DNA of 64,000 nt from positions 310,001 through 374,000 of the forward strand of contig CAWAMM010000011.1 of the NCBI GenBank assembly GCA_963783145.1, read 5' to 3'. Origin of the DNA: DATGKG01 sp963783145 (GTDB lineage: Bacteria > Desulfobacterota > Binatia > Binatales > Binataceae). Below, piece by piece: positions 35,860 to 44,322 of this stretch. The translations under genes were made by a program, and so were the position numbers. The number at the start of each line of letters is the position of its first letter. Position 1 is the stretch's first letter. The notes beneath the pieces were generated by a model. That model was not told the origin of the DNA. It was given only the letters and a program-made list of their open reading frames with translations, and searched no databases.

Positions 35860-37643
35860 GCGACGCGCGCGGAATTTATCGCGAGGTGATTCGGCGGATG
35901 AGCCAGCATCGGTGGCGCTTCGTCCTCGCGATCGCCGGCGTCGCGCTCGGGGCCGCGATGGAAGTGCTCAAGCCGTGGCCGCTCAAGATCCTCATCGACA
36001 ACGTGCTGAGCGGCAAACCGCTGCAATTTGGATGGATATCCGGCTATTCGCGGATGAATCTGCTGGTGGCCGCGTGCCTCGGCGGGGTGCTCATCTACCT
36101 GCTCACCGGAATACTCACAGTCGCGAATAACTACATTTCGATTTCGATCGGTCAGCGCATGGTCAACGACTTGCGCGGCCAGCTCTTCGATCATCTGCAG
36201 CGTCTCTCGCTCGGGTTTCATCGCCGCCGTGAAATCGGCGACCTGATGGTGCGCATCGTCTACGACACCTTCGCGATCCAGACCATCACGATGAACGGCA
36301 TCTTCCAGATTCTGGCGTCGTCGATTCTGCTGGTCGGGATGTTCATCGTAATGATCAAGATCGACGTGACGATGACGCTGATCGCGCTCGGCGTCATTCC
36401 GATGCTGGTGATTCTGATCGCGTCGGTCAGCGGCACCATCGATCGCCTCGCGACCGAGGCGCGGATCAAGGAGAGCGCGCTGTACACCGTGGCGCATCGC
36501 GCGCTCGCGTCGATTCACGTGGTGCAGGCGTTTACCCGCGAGGCCGAGTCGTATCGCGAGTTCGTGCGCTCCAGTAGCGAGAGCCTCGGCGAGAACCTGC
36601 GCGTCTATACCTTCCAATCGATCTACGCGGGCGGCGTCAGCGTGGTGATCGCGATCGGAACCGCGTTGGTGATGTACTTCGGCGCGCTGCACGTCATGCG
36701 CGCGGAACTTACCATCGGCGGCCTGATCGTGTTCACCTCGTACCTCGCGTCGCTCTACGCGCCGATCAATCAGATTTTCCAGACCTACGGCCAGGTGCAG
36801 GGCGCGAAGGCGGGGCTGCGCCGATGTCTCGAACTGCTCGCGATCGATCCGGACATCAAGGACCGCGCGAGCGCGCGGGCTATCGGGCGGGTGCGCGGCG
36901 ACATTGAATTTCAGGATGTAGTGTTTTCCTACGAAGCGGCCAATCCGGTCTTGAAGGGAATCAGCTTCACCGCGAAAGCGGGCGAATCGATTGCGATCGT
37001 CGGCCCGAGCGGCGCCGGCAAAACTACCATGGCCAGCCTGGTGATGCGCTTCTACGAGCCTCAGCAGGGCACCATCAAAATCGACGGACGCGATCTGCGC
37101 GAGGTTACCCTGGAGTCGCTGCGCAAAAATATCGCCGTGGTGTTGCAGCCGCCGCTGGTCCTCGGCGATACGCTGCGCGCGAATATCGCGATCGGAAAAC
37201 CGGGCGCGAGCGACGACGACATTCGCCACGCTGCGGCGATGGCGCGCCTCGAGCCGGTGCTCGCCAAGTTCCCGCGCGGCTTCGAGGAACAGGTCGGCCA
37301 GGGTGGCCACAGCCTGTCGGAGGGCGAGGCGCAGCGCGTCACCATCGCGCGCGCGCTGCTCAAAGACGCGCCGATTCTGATCATGGACGAGCCGACCAGT
37401 GCGCTCGACACCGAGACCGAGTCGCTGGTGCTGGCCGCCGTGCAGGAGGCGATGCGCGGGCGCACCACGCTGGTGATTGCGCATCGGCTCTCGACGATTC
37501 AGAACGCGGATCGCATATTGGTGCTGCGCGACGGCGTGATCGAAGAGCAGGGAAGCTTCCAGGAGCTCATCTCGCGAGGCGGATTTTTCAGCTATTTGTA
37601 CAATTTGCAGGCGTGGAAAGAACCGGTGGCGGAGCAACGATAG
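35856..37643 (+). CDS. ABC exporter, fused membrane and ATPase domains
   Basis: A 595-residue half-transporter of the MsbA/NdvA type. Six membrane segments cover about residues 15-300. The ATPase has Walker A GPSGAGKTT near residue 385, Q-loop VVLQPPLVL, signature HSLSEGEAQR (LSEGE in place of LSGGQ), Walker B ILIMDEPTSALD and H-loop IAHRLST. It probably exports a lipid-linked or cyclic glycan made by the upstream fusion protein. The TTG start 35856 is placed 7 bases after GGGAGA and overlaps the previous stop. coaE starts 9 bp after its stop. Confidence 0.9.
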   Translation: MSDARGIYREVIRRMSQHRWRFVLAIAGVALGAAMEVLKPWPLKILIDNVLSGKPLQFGWISGYSRMNLLVAACLGGVLIYLLTGILTVANNYISISIGQRMVNDLRGQLFDHLQRLSLGFHRRREIGDLMVRIVYDTFAIQTITMNGIFQILASSILLVGMFIVMIKIDVTMTLIALGVIPMLVILIASVSGTIDRLATEARIKESALYTVAHRALASIHVVQAFTREAESYREFVRSSSESLGENLRVYTFQSIYAGGVSVVIAIGTALVMYFGALHVMRAELTIGGLIVFTSYLASLYAPINQIFQTYGQVQGAKAGLRRCLELLAIDPDIKDRASARAIGRVRGDIEFQDVVFSYEAANPVLKGISFTAKAGESIAIVGPSGAGKTTMASLVMRFYEPQQGTIKIDGRDLREVTLESLRKNIAVVLQPPLVLGDTLRANIAIGKPGASDDDIRHAAAMARLEPVLAKFPRGFEEQVGQGGHSLSEGEAQRVTIARALLKDAPILIMDEPTSALDTETESLVLAAVQEAMRGRTTLVIAHRLSTIQNADRILVLRDGVIEEQGSFQELISRGGFFSYLYNLQAWKEPVAEQR

Positions 37644-37652
37644 GAAATCAGC

Positions 37653-38258
37653 ATGTTGAACATTGGACTCACGGGCGGAATCGGATGCGGCAAAAGCACG
37701 GTCACGAAAATTCTCGCCGAGCTGGGCGCGACTGTAATGGACGCCGACAAAATCGCGCATAGCACCTACGCGCCGAGCGGCCCCGCTTACGACGGTGTGG
37801 TCGCGGCGTTCGGCAAGGAAGTCCTTGCACCCGATGGCAGCGTCGATCGCAGCAAGTTGGGCCCGATCGTTTTTAAGGAACCGGCGAAGCTCACGGCCCT
37901 CACCAACGCGGTGTGGCCCGCGACGAAGAATCGCATTCGCGAAATGATCGCCGAGGCGCGTGCCAGGGGCGAGCGCAAACCGATCGTGGTCGAGGCCGCC
38001 ATTCTCATCGAGGCCAACTGGCAGTCGGTATTCGACGAAATATGGCTCATCACCGCCGGCAAAGATTTCGTAATCGCGCGCGTCGAGCGCGAGCGCGGAC
38101 TCAAGCCGGAGCAGACTGAGGCGCGCATCAAGGCGCAGCTCTCCGATGACGAGCGCCGCAAGCACGCGACCCTCGTCATCGAGAACAACGGCACCATCGC
38201 GCAGCTCCAGCAGCAGCTCGCGACGATCTGGTCGGACGCATTAAAGCGGAATGGTTAG
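37653..38258 (+). CDS. coaE: Dephospho-CoA kinase
   Basis: The 201-residue P-loop kinase catalyses the last step of coenzyme A synthesis. It has GLTGGIGCGKSTV at the N-terminus, MDADKIAHSTYAP (the DAD motif contacting the substrate), IVVEAAILIEANW and a C-terminal DDERRKHATLVIENNG typical of CoaE. Normal length. It is placed at the end of the GH-GT/ABC run and converges by four bases with the CobS-like gene. Confidence 0.94.
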   Translation: MLNIGLTGGIGCGKSTVTKILAELGATVMDADKIAHSTYAPSGPAYDGVVAAFGKEVLAPDGSVDRSKLGPIVFKEPAKLTALTNAVWPATKNRIREMIAEARARGERKPIVVEAAILIEANWQSVFDEIWLITAGKDFVIARVERERGLKPEQTEARIKAQLSDDERRKHATLVIENNGTIAQLQQQLATIWSDALKRNG

Positions 38259-39037
38259 CGCGTGAGCGCGGCCATCACCGCGAAAATCACTAACTCGCAG
38301 ACTGCCATGCCGCCCGCGAGCGCGTATCCGGCCGCGCCGCCGAGGCGTCGGCTCAGCACCAGGCGCATCGCGAGAATCGTCAGCGCGAGCGCGACGATCA
38401 CCGCGAGGCCGACATTTTCGTAAAGCGCCATCGTGAGGCCGAGCGCGACGGCGCTCGAAATCGAAAACTCGCGAAATCGAATCGGCCCCTCGTACGGCAC
38501 GCCGAGGCCCCATCGCTCGAGCGGGCGCAGGCCGTATCCGATTGGGATGATCGCCCATCGCGAGAGCATCGAGGCCATCACCAGCGCGGCACTGCGGCTG
38601 GCGGGATCGTGAATCCACGCGAGGGAGTATGCGGCCGCGATGAACCATGCGATTGCGGCAAGCGCTCCGATCGGCCCGATGCGCGCGAGGCCGGTTGAGG
38701 CGGGCCGCGAGCCGATCCGGATCGCGTCGACGAGGTCGGCGATGCCGAGCACGTCAATTCCTCCGCTTGCGACTTCGATGAGCATGATGACGATGACCGA
38801 TCGCGTCATCGGTGCGAGAAGATCGACGAGCGCCCGATCGATGAACGCGAGCACGACGCCGGCAATCAATCCGACGATCGGGAGGAACACCAAGGCGCGC
38901 GCGCGCTGTTCCGCGTCGCCGAACTCGCGGCGCGCAAACAGGGACCATCGCGAGAGGGTCGCGATCGCGATGAGCGCTTCCTGCGCGAGATTGGCCGGGG
39001 TCTCGCGATGCGACAGTTCAGCTTCCACGGTAATCAC
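38255..39037 (-). CDS. Divergent CobS-like (cobalamin-5-phosphate synthase family) membrane protein
   Basis: A 260-residue protein with about six hydrophobic segments and the CobS-like layout: LSRWSLFARREFGDAEQRARALVFLPIVGLI at the start (split over two strands of similarity) and a central MLIEVASGGIDVLGIADLVDAI. CobS normally joins adenosylcobinamide-GDP to alpha-ribazole. The acidic HxDGLADTAD motif normally needed is degraded here to IDVLGIADLVDA and no other cobalamin genes are nearby, so catalytic function is doubtful. It may be a paralogue with a changed role. Confidence 0.55.
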   Translation of the reverse strand: MITVEAELSHRETPANLAQEALIAIATLSRWSLFARREFGDAEQRARALVFLPIVGLIAGVVLAFIDRALVDLLAPMTRSVIVIMLIEVASGGIDVLGIADLVDAIRIGSRPASTGLARIGPIGALAAIAWFIAAAYSLAWIHDPASRSAALVMASMLSRWAIIPIGYGLRPLERWGLGVPYEGPIRFREFSISSAVALGLTMALYENVGLAVIVALALTILAMRLVLSRRLGGAAGYALAGGMAVCELVIFAVMAALTR

Positions 39038-39089
39038 GCCAGACGCGGTTCGCGATCATGGCGTCGGGATCCGCGCAAACGCGCAGCTC

Positions 39090-39325
39090 CTTCGCCCATG
39101 GTTTCGCCAGAGACCGCATCGAAAGCGATGAAGCTGCCGCGCACATTGGGCGAGGCTGGATACATGTTCAGGAATGCCCCCACAAACGGGAAGCCCACTT
39201 TATACTTCAGGTCGAAGGCCTGATAGTCCATGCAAATGTGGTTGGTTCGGATGCAGAACAAGTGCGTCATCGGGTCGTACGACGATGGCTGCTTGTCCTT
39301 GTCGCCCTCGGCCGCAGACAGAGGT
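39090..39325 (-). pseudogene. Remnant of a XoxF-type PQQ methanol dehydrogenase
   Basis: The minus strand encodes DKQPSSYDPMTHLFCIRTNH, then ICMDYQAFDLKYK, GFPFVGAFLNMYP and GSFIAFDAVSG. These align by eye with the conserved QQP-Y-P-TNH-CMDYEPF-Y-AG-PYVGA-NMYP-FIAWDA core of lanthanide-dependent methanol dehydrogenases. Just before it, NLC appears in a different frame, as expected if NICP was shifted by one base. Nothing of the remaining 500 or so residues is recognisable on either side. The fragment abuts the CobS-like gene. Confidence 0.62.
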
Positions 39326-39590
39326 TGCTGCTAGCGTCCTACCGGCGCACGGGCCTCATTGATGCCCCACGACACGACGATCGCCGATACTCACTGTCAG
39401 ATCACTCTTGAAGTGTGGGAACGAGGATTTTCCGCAACCGCAGTATCGTTGCAGACGGTTCGCGAACCCTCAGGACCCGGTTTCTGATCGGTAATATTCC
39501 GCTTGCGGATGACGGACAGCGGTTGTATTCGCTAACTATCGAATGGACGGTGTACTCTCGCCTAATGACCATCCAAGGGAGACTAGAATC

Positions 39591-40013
39591 GTGGCAACCT
39601 TTGAAGAGATAAAAGGCGCGTGTTTCTGCGGATCGAATCAGTTTGCTATCTCCCAACCCGCGGTCGAGATGCATCATTGCCATTGCTCTGTATGTCGAAG
39701 GCTCCAAGGTGCGGCGTTCGTCACCCTCTCGATTTTTCCCAAGGCTGGGTTTCGATGGACCAAGGGTGGTGATCTCCAAACCTTCGATAGCTCCGCAACA
39801 GTCCATCGCAACCGATGTAAGAACTGCGGGTCACCGCTGACTATCAACCTCGACGCTCTACCGGATGTGGTAGCTGTCAGTCGAGCGTGCGTCGATCCAA
39901 AAGGCAGCGACGGGCACCCCGTCGCTACCCTGCGCCATGCGTTCTGGCCTGATCGAGTGCCCTGGCTCGAACTGCACGATGACCTGCGAAAAACTGACGG
40001 CTTCGATGCCTGA
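39591..40013 (+). CDS. GFA-family zinc protein (Mss4-like fold)
   Basis: The 140-residue protein shows the GFA cysteine pattern: GACFCGSNQ, HHCHCSVCRRLQGAAF and NRCKNCGSPL, giving two zinc sites. The family is named after a glutathione-dependent formaldehyde-activating enzyme, but most members have no proven activity. GTG 39591 follows AGGGAG by 8-9 bp and starts the conserved region; upstream codons to 39543 are not conserved. The 39326-39590 stretch before it holds no gene I can support. Confidence 0.82.
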   Translation: MATFEEIKGACFCGSNQFAISQPAVEMHHCHCSVCRRLQGAAFVTLSIFPKAGFRWTKGGDLQTFDSSATVHRNRCKNCGSPLTINLDALPDVVAVSRACVDPKGSDGHPVATLRHAFWPDRVPWLELHDDLRKTDGFDA

Positions 40014-40276
40014 GCATAATCCCTATCGACCGCGGTGGTGCCTGAAGCGCATCCGTTTTAGTTGCGCCGGCGGTCTGAGGAAGCTCACCACCGCCACCTC
40101 GCGGCTCGGATACGACGCTGATCCAAACGCGCCGCGTTGGTTACGAGCTGCGTAACATCGAAGATTGATTGAATGGCTAGATCGCGTTGCGACGGCGCGA
40201 GCTGGATAAGGTCACCAATAATGCCGGCTTCGCGGGCTACCCGCGCGCCATGCGGCCCTGGGACCGGAGCAATTTA

Positions 40277-41083
40277 ATGGCAGAAGAATCGTCATTTTTG
40301 TCACGAGCTCAATCTTGGAACGCTTTTTACGCCGAGGCCCGCGTTGCCGAATTTCGCCAGCGGCTCTACCTCGAAGCTTTCGGCGAGGAATATCCGGCAG
40401 AAGAAGCAACCGATGGCTACATCACGCGCAGCGAACTTCGCGAGATGGCGGAATTGCTCCACGTTGGCTCAGGCCAGAAAATCGCCGATCTGGGATGCGG
40501 CCGCGGCGGACCCGGCCAGTGGCTTGCCGGCGCTACCGGCGCGTCCCTGGTAGGCATCGATTTTTCCGAGGGTGCGCTGGAACAGGCGCGAGCGCGGGCG
40601 CAGCGGCTCGGTATCGCTTGCTCCTACAAAAACGCGAGTTTTGACGCGACCGGCCTCGAACCGGCCAGCGTCGAGGGTGTGTTCACCATTGATGTGATAT
40701 GGGCAATCCCCAATAAGCAGGCCGGGTTCGCAGAGGCTGCCCGGATCCTAAAGTCGGGCGGAAGGTTCGTTTTCACTGATTGGGAACGTGACCTTTCCCC
40801 ACCGGGCTATCCCGCTCCGGTAAGCGACCATCGACCGCTACTGCAGGCGACCGGGTTCGAGGTTGAACGGCGCCAACTTCGGCCCCACGCAGACGCCATG
40901 CGGCGCGCTTTTTACGAGAAAATGCTCGCCCGGCAGGAAGAACTTGTGCGCCAACTCGACGAAAAGACCGCCCAATCGAATTTACGTGAAGCCCGTGCGT
41001 GGCTCGGCCTGCTTGACGGGGTCGATTACATGCAGCACAGCCGGCGAGTGCTGGTAGCAGCGCGCAAGCTTTCGGAAGAGTGA
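40277..41083 (+). CDS. Class I SAM-dependent methyltransferase
   Basis: The 268-residue protein has motif I IADLGCGRGGPGQWLAG near residue 72, motif II/acidic loop LVGIDFSEGALEQAR, FTIDVIWAIPNK and the post-II ILKSGGRFVFTDW. This resembles tocopherol/sterol C-methyltransferases and small-molecule O/N-methyltransferases. ATG 40277 follows GGAGC by 7 bp. The preceding 263 bp (40014-40276) shows nothing recognisable. Confidence 0.85.
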   Translation: MAEESSFLSRAQSWNAFYAEARVAEFRQRLYLEAFGEEYPAEEATDGYITRSELREMAELLHVGSGQKIADLGCGRGGPGQWLAGATGASLVGIDFSEGALEQARARAQRLGIACSYKNASFDATGLEPASVEGVFTIDVIWAIPNKQAGFAEAARILKSGGRFVFTDWERDLSPPGYPAPVSDHRPLLQATGFEVERRQLRPHADAMRRAFYEKMLARQEELVRQLDEKTAQSNLREARAWLGLLDGVDYMQHSRRVLVAARKLSEE

Positions 41084-41287
41084 ATCCAAGGGGAATGCCA
41101 GCGGAGCTCAAAGGACGAGCCTCCTCAGGAAATCGGTCCGGCTTGGCTCGAGCCTCGAGGGAGTAGTTTTGTCATATAGCTGGTCGGGTTTTCGCGCAGT
41201 TTGAGATTCCGGCGCCATTTGTTATTCACAGCGATCGCTACCCCTAAACCCAATAGCCTTTCGCCGCGAGCGAAAAGGAGTCGATCG

Positions 41288-41761
41288 ATGGCTGACTCAA
41301 CCGGAATAGGAAAAATGTTGCGGGATATGACCCAGGCCTATCTTGATGGCCTCTCGAAGATCGGCGGCGCGATTGGTGATCTCGCCAAACGCCGCATGCC
41401 AGATGCGGAGCGCCGGATGGAGCAGTGGATCAGCGTTGCCCGCGCGGCCAAGGACGGCTACGTCGCGGCAATCGATGAGGGCTTCGCCATGTGGGAGCGG
41501 CAAATTCGCCAGACCATGGCTCCCTCACAATCATCCGCCGAAAAGGAAGCTACCCGCGACCGGAAAGGTTCAGAAAACCCGATCGAAGGGTGGATCGAGC
41601 AATGGCGCAGCGCAAACGAGTCGTTCCTGAAATCGATTCGCGAGAGCGGACTTGGCGAGGAGGCGGTTAAACAGACCAAAGAGCTGCGCAAGACCTTTGA
41701 GGATGGCCTGAAAAGTTTCCAGAAGTTATGGCAACCTTCGGGCAAAGGCGACCAGAAGTGA
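41288..41761 (+). CDS. Small helical phasin-like protein
   Basis: The 157-residue, mostly helical, charged protein (MADSTGIGKMLRDMTQAYLD; EQWRSANESFLKSIRE; EAVKQTKELRKTFEDGLKSF) lies first in a PHA synthase cluster. ATG 41288 follows AAAGGAG. Amphipathic helices, size and context suggest a granule-associated phasin or an accessory PHA synthase subunit. I do not recognise a specific family signature, so the assignment rests on context. Confidence 0.6.
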   Translation: MADSTGIGKMLRDMTQAYLDGLSKIGGAIGDLAKRRMPDAERRMEQWISVARAAKDGYVAAIDEGFAMWERQIRQTMAPSQSSAEKEATRDRKGSENPIEGWIEQWRSANESFLKSIRESGLGEEAVKQTKELRKTFEDGLKSFQKLWQPSGKGDQK

Positions 41762-41994
41762 GACCAGAAAACTGAGAGCTGTCAAGGTTAGGGGCGGCAG
41801 CTCCCGCGGCATGACAGACAGATTGGGTCACTCCGTGAAGCTATGTGCCATCAGGAATTTCTACAGATCGTTTAGGTTTTACTTCACTCCGCTTGACGAC
41901 TCGCCTCGGAGCGGGTGTATCGTGCGAACACTGAGCCTCAGCAGCTACGCGCGTTCCGACCATGGAGCGCTTTACGCCCAGGAGGGACAAAGCG

Positions 41995-42390
41995 ATGGCC
42001 GACCAGCGAAATTCCCGGTCCGATCCTGTGGCGTCGTGGCGTGAGTGGATGGCGCAGTCGGAAAGCCGCCTCAATGTCCTCTTCAACGAAGTAATGGCAA
42101 CCGACGGCTACGGCCGCCTGATGGGCGGATTGACCAAAATTCTCGTCTCGATGCAAAAGACCATGACCGAGGGGATGGAGCGCTATTTCACGGCTCTCAG
42201 TCTTCCCACCCGCAGCGATGTACTCGACCTCGGGCAGCGGCTGTCCATGATCGAAACGAGACTCCTCTCGATTGAGAACAACCTTGCAAAAATTGCCGGC
42301 CCTGACCCGGGCGACCGCGAATTACGGGTGGCAGCCCCAAGACCGCCACGTACCAAAAGGCCGTCGACTGAAAGGGGACCAGTGTCGTGA
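41995..42390 (+). CDS. PhaE/PhaR-like PHA synthase subunit
   Basis: The 131-residue protein contains MTEGMERYFTALSLPTRSDV and LGQRLSMIETRLLSIENNLAK, a hydrophobic coil followed by the LPTR-DV-L-RL-IE pattern seen at the C-terminus of PhaE subunits of class III PHA synthases. A basic Pro/Arg tail follows. ATG 41995 is downstream of AGGAGGG. The stop overlaps the phaC start (GTGA), consistent with a stoichiometric complex. Canonical PhaE is about 360 residues, so this is a minimal version. Confidence 0.72.
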   Translation: MADQRNSRSDPVASWREWMAQSESRLNVLFNEVMATDGYGRLMGGLTKILVSMQKTMTEGMERYFTALSLPTRSDVLDLGQRLSMIETRLLSIENNLAKIAGPDPGDRELRVAAPRPPRTKRPSTERGPVS

Positions 42391-43469
42391 CCTCTGCTGT
42401 GGAAACCGCAGACGCGTCAATCGCCGAGCGAGTTCGCGCAGAAGTTCAGCGGACCATTCAGCGCAGTATCAAGGGACTCAACTATTTTTTATCGGACGAG
42501 CCTGCACTCGGCCTGACTCCGAACGACACCATCTATCGGCGGGGCACGCTTGCGTTGAACCACTATCGGCCGCTCGCCAAAGAGGTGTACCGGATACCAG
42601 TCCTTTTGGTGATGTCGCTGGTGAGCAAGTCCTACATCCTCGACTTGGCTCCCGGGCAAAGTTTTATCGAGTTTTTGCTTAAGCAAGGCTACGACGTATA
42701 CCTGATCGACTGGGGTGTCCCTCGTCCCGAAGATAGCCGCTTAAAACTGGACGACTACGTTCTGGATTTCATTCCCGATTGCATCTCACGGATCATCGCC
42801 GACAGCGGCGAGCCAGACCTATCGATTATCGGATACTGCATGGGTGGAATGCTTGCATTGATATACGCAGCGCTACATCCGCACGGTCCACTCAAGAATC
42901 TTGTCTGCCTCACGACACCGGTCAACTACGAGGGCATGAAGCTGATGCGCCAGTGGACCGACCAGCGCTATTTCGACCTCGATCGCATCGTCGATACTTT
43001 GGGCAACGTTCCACCCGAGTTGATCTTCGCATCGTTCGATATGCTGAGACCGGCCTCCCGCATCGCTTCGCAGATCCGATTGTGGGACAACATGTGGAAC
43101 GACGATTTTGTGAAATCGTATCGCATGTTCGATCGCTGGGCGGCCGACCAGATCCCGTTTCCAGGCGAATGCTTCCGCCAAACTACCAAGGAGCTGATGT
43201 GGGACAACAAGCTGATCAAGAACGAGCTGGTCCTCGGCGGACGGCGGGTAGATCTCACCCAAGTCGTGGTCTCGTTCCTTGCCGTGATGGCCGAGCACGA
43301 TCACATTGTGCCTTATGAGTCGGCCAGGGAACTCATCGCTTCAATCGGCAGCACCGATAAACGTGACATCGTACTCAAAGGAGGCCACGTGAGCCTGGTT
43401 GCGGGTCCTAACGCCGTCCGACGGCTGTGGCCTGAACTCGACCGCTGGCTATCGGAGCGTTCCATATGA
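42387..43469 (+). CDS. phaC: Class III polyhydroxyalkanoate synthase catalytic subunit
   Basis: The 360-residue alpha/beta hydrolase-fold polymerase transfers (R)-3-hydroxyacyl units from CoA to the growing polyester at granules. The nucleophile Cys151 is in SIIGYCMGGML, Asp305 in MAEHDHIVP and His334 in LKGGHVSLVAG. These match the C-D-H triad positions of class III PhaC (about 149/302/331), and length is also class III. GTG 42387 overlaps the PhaE-like stop and follows AAAGGGG. The stop overlaps the GNAT gene (ATGA). Confidence 0.93.
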   Translation: MTSAVETADASIAERVRAEVQRTIQRSIKGLNYFLSDEPALGLTPNDTIYRRGTLALNHYRPLAKEVYRIPVLLVMSLVSKSYILDLAPGQSFIEFLLKQGYDVYLIDWGVPRPEDSRLKLDDYVLDFIPDCISRIIADSGEPDLSIIGYCMGGMLALIYAALHPHGPLKNLVCLTTPVNYEGMKLMRQWTDQRYFDLDRIVDTLGNVPPELIFASFDMLRPASRIASQIRLWDNMWNDDFVKSYRMFDRWAADQIPFPGECFRQTTKELMWDNKLIKNELVLGGRRVDLTQVVVSFLAVMAEHDHIVPYESARELIASIGSTDKRDIVLKGGHVSLVAGPNAVRRLWPELDRWLSERSI

Positions 43470-44065
43470 AAGCTGACACCCCTCGCAACTATCCGCGCGA
43501 GATTGACCTTAAAGGGAGCCGAGTGACGCTGCGCCTGATGAGTGGATCTGACGGCTCGGTCGCGCTCGCTTTTGCACGTGCCCTTCCTGCCCACGACCTC
43601 CTGTTTCTGCGCCGCGACATTACCCAGCCCGAGGCGATCGAGATTTGGCTAAACGGAATCGCGCGCGGTCGCATCACCAGTGTGCTGGCCGAGTCCGGCG
43701 GCCAAGTGCAAGGCTACGCGACGGTCGATCGCGGCGAATTATCGTGGTCGCCGCATGTGGCGGAGCTTCGCGTACTCGTCTCGGCCGCGATGCGAGGCAA
43801 GGGACTGGGCCGCCTGCTCACCCAAGAGGCATTCGCTATCGCGCTTGGGTTGGGAATCGAGAAGATCGTGGCGCAAATGACAGTGGATCAGAAAGGCGCG
43901 ATAGCGGTCTTTGAGGGTATGGGATTTCGACCGGAAGCACTGCTGCGTGATCAAGTGAAAGACCGCGACGGGCGCAAGCACGATCTTCTAATACTCGCTC
44001 ACGAAGTGGCGAAGTTTCAGGCGCAGATGGACGCTTACGGAGTTACCAAGGCTTTTGAGGATTAG
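43466..44065 (+). CDS. GNAT-family N-acetyltransferase
   Basis: The 199-residue protein has the acetyl-CoA-binding motif A ELRVLVSAAMRGKGLGRLL and motif B GAIAVFEGMGFRPEALLRD. The N-terminal half (GSRVTLRLMSGSDGSVALAF) is a divergent GNAT half. ATGA overlap with phaC makes it part of the PHA operon, but its acceptor is unknown. 44066-44322 downstream shows no gene. Confidence 0.83.
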   Translation: MKADTPRNYPREIDLKGSRVTLRLMSGSDGSVALAFARALPAHDLLFLRRDITQPEAIEIWLNGIARGRITSVLAESGGQVQGYATVDRGELSWSPHVAELRVLVSAAMRGKGLGRLLTQEAFAIALGLGIEKIVAQMTVDQKGAIAVFEGMGFRPEALLRDQVKDRDGRKHDLLILAHEVAKFQAQMDAYGVTKAFED

Positions 44066-44322
44066 CCGCCCATGGCCTAGCCAGATCAATTTAAGTCGCG
44101 CCAAATACAAGGATCGACGGGCCCGAGACTACTGATGCGCGATCATGAAGGAGGCGGGTGAGGACTAGAGCCAGCCGTGAGTTGCGCTCGAGATCTGTTC
44201 AAGGAGATCTACCTCGCAGATTTGAGGCTCCGGAGCTTCAGCCGCATGAAGAGGCGGCACGCATGCCCCAAGTGAGATGATTGTGATAACAGTGCCTTCA
44301 CATCAAAAAGGGAAAATTGTCC

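Noticed and set aside
35838..38165. A 775-codon minus-strand frame across the ABC exporter and coaE
   Set aside because: Same reason: both plus-strand genes show catalytic motifs, and the antisense translation is low-complexity Arg/Asp/His.
44066..44322. Possible RNA gene or riboswitch before the atypical SDR
   Set aside because: No conserved aptamer or tRNA-like fold was seen; only short GC stems expected by chance.
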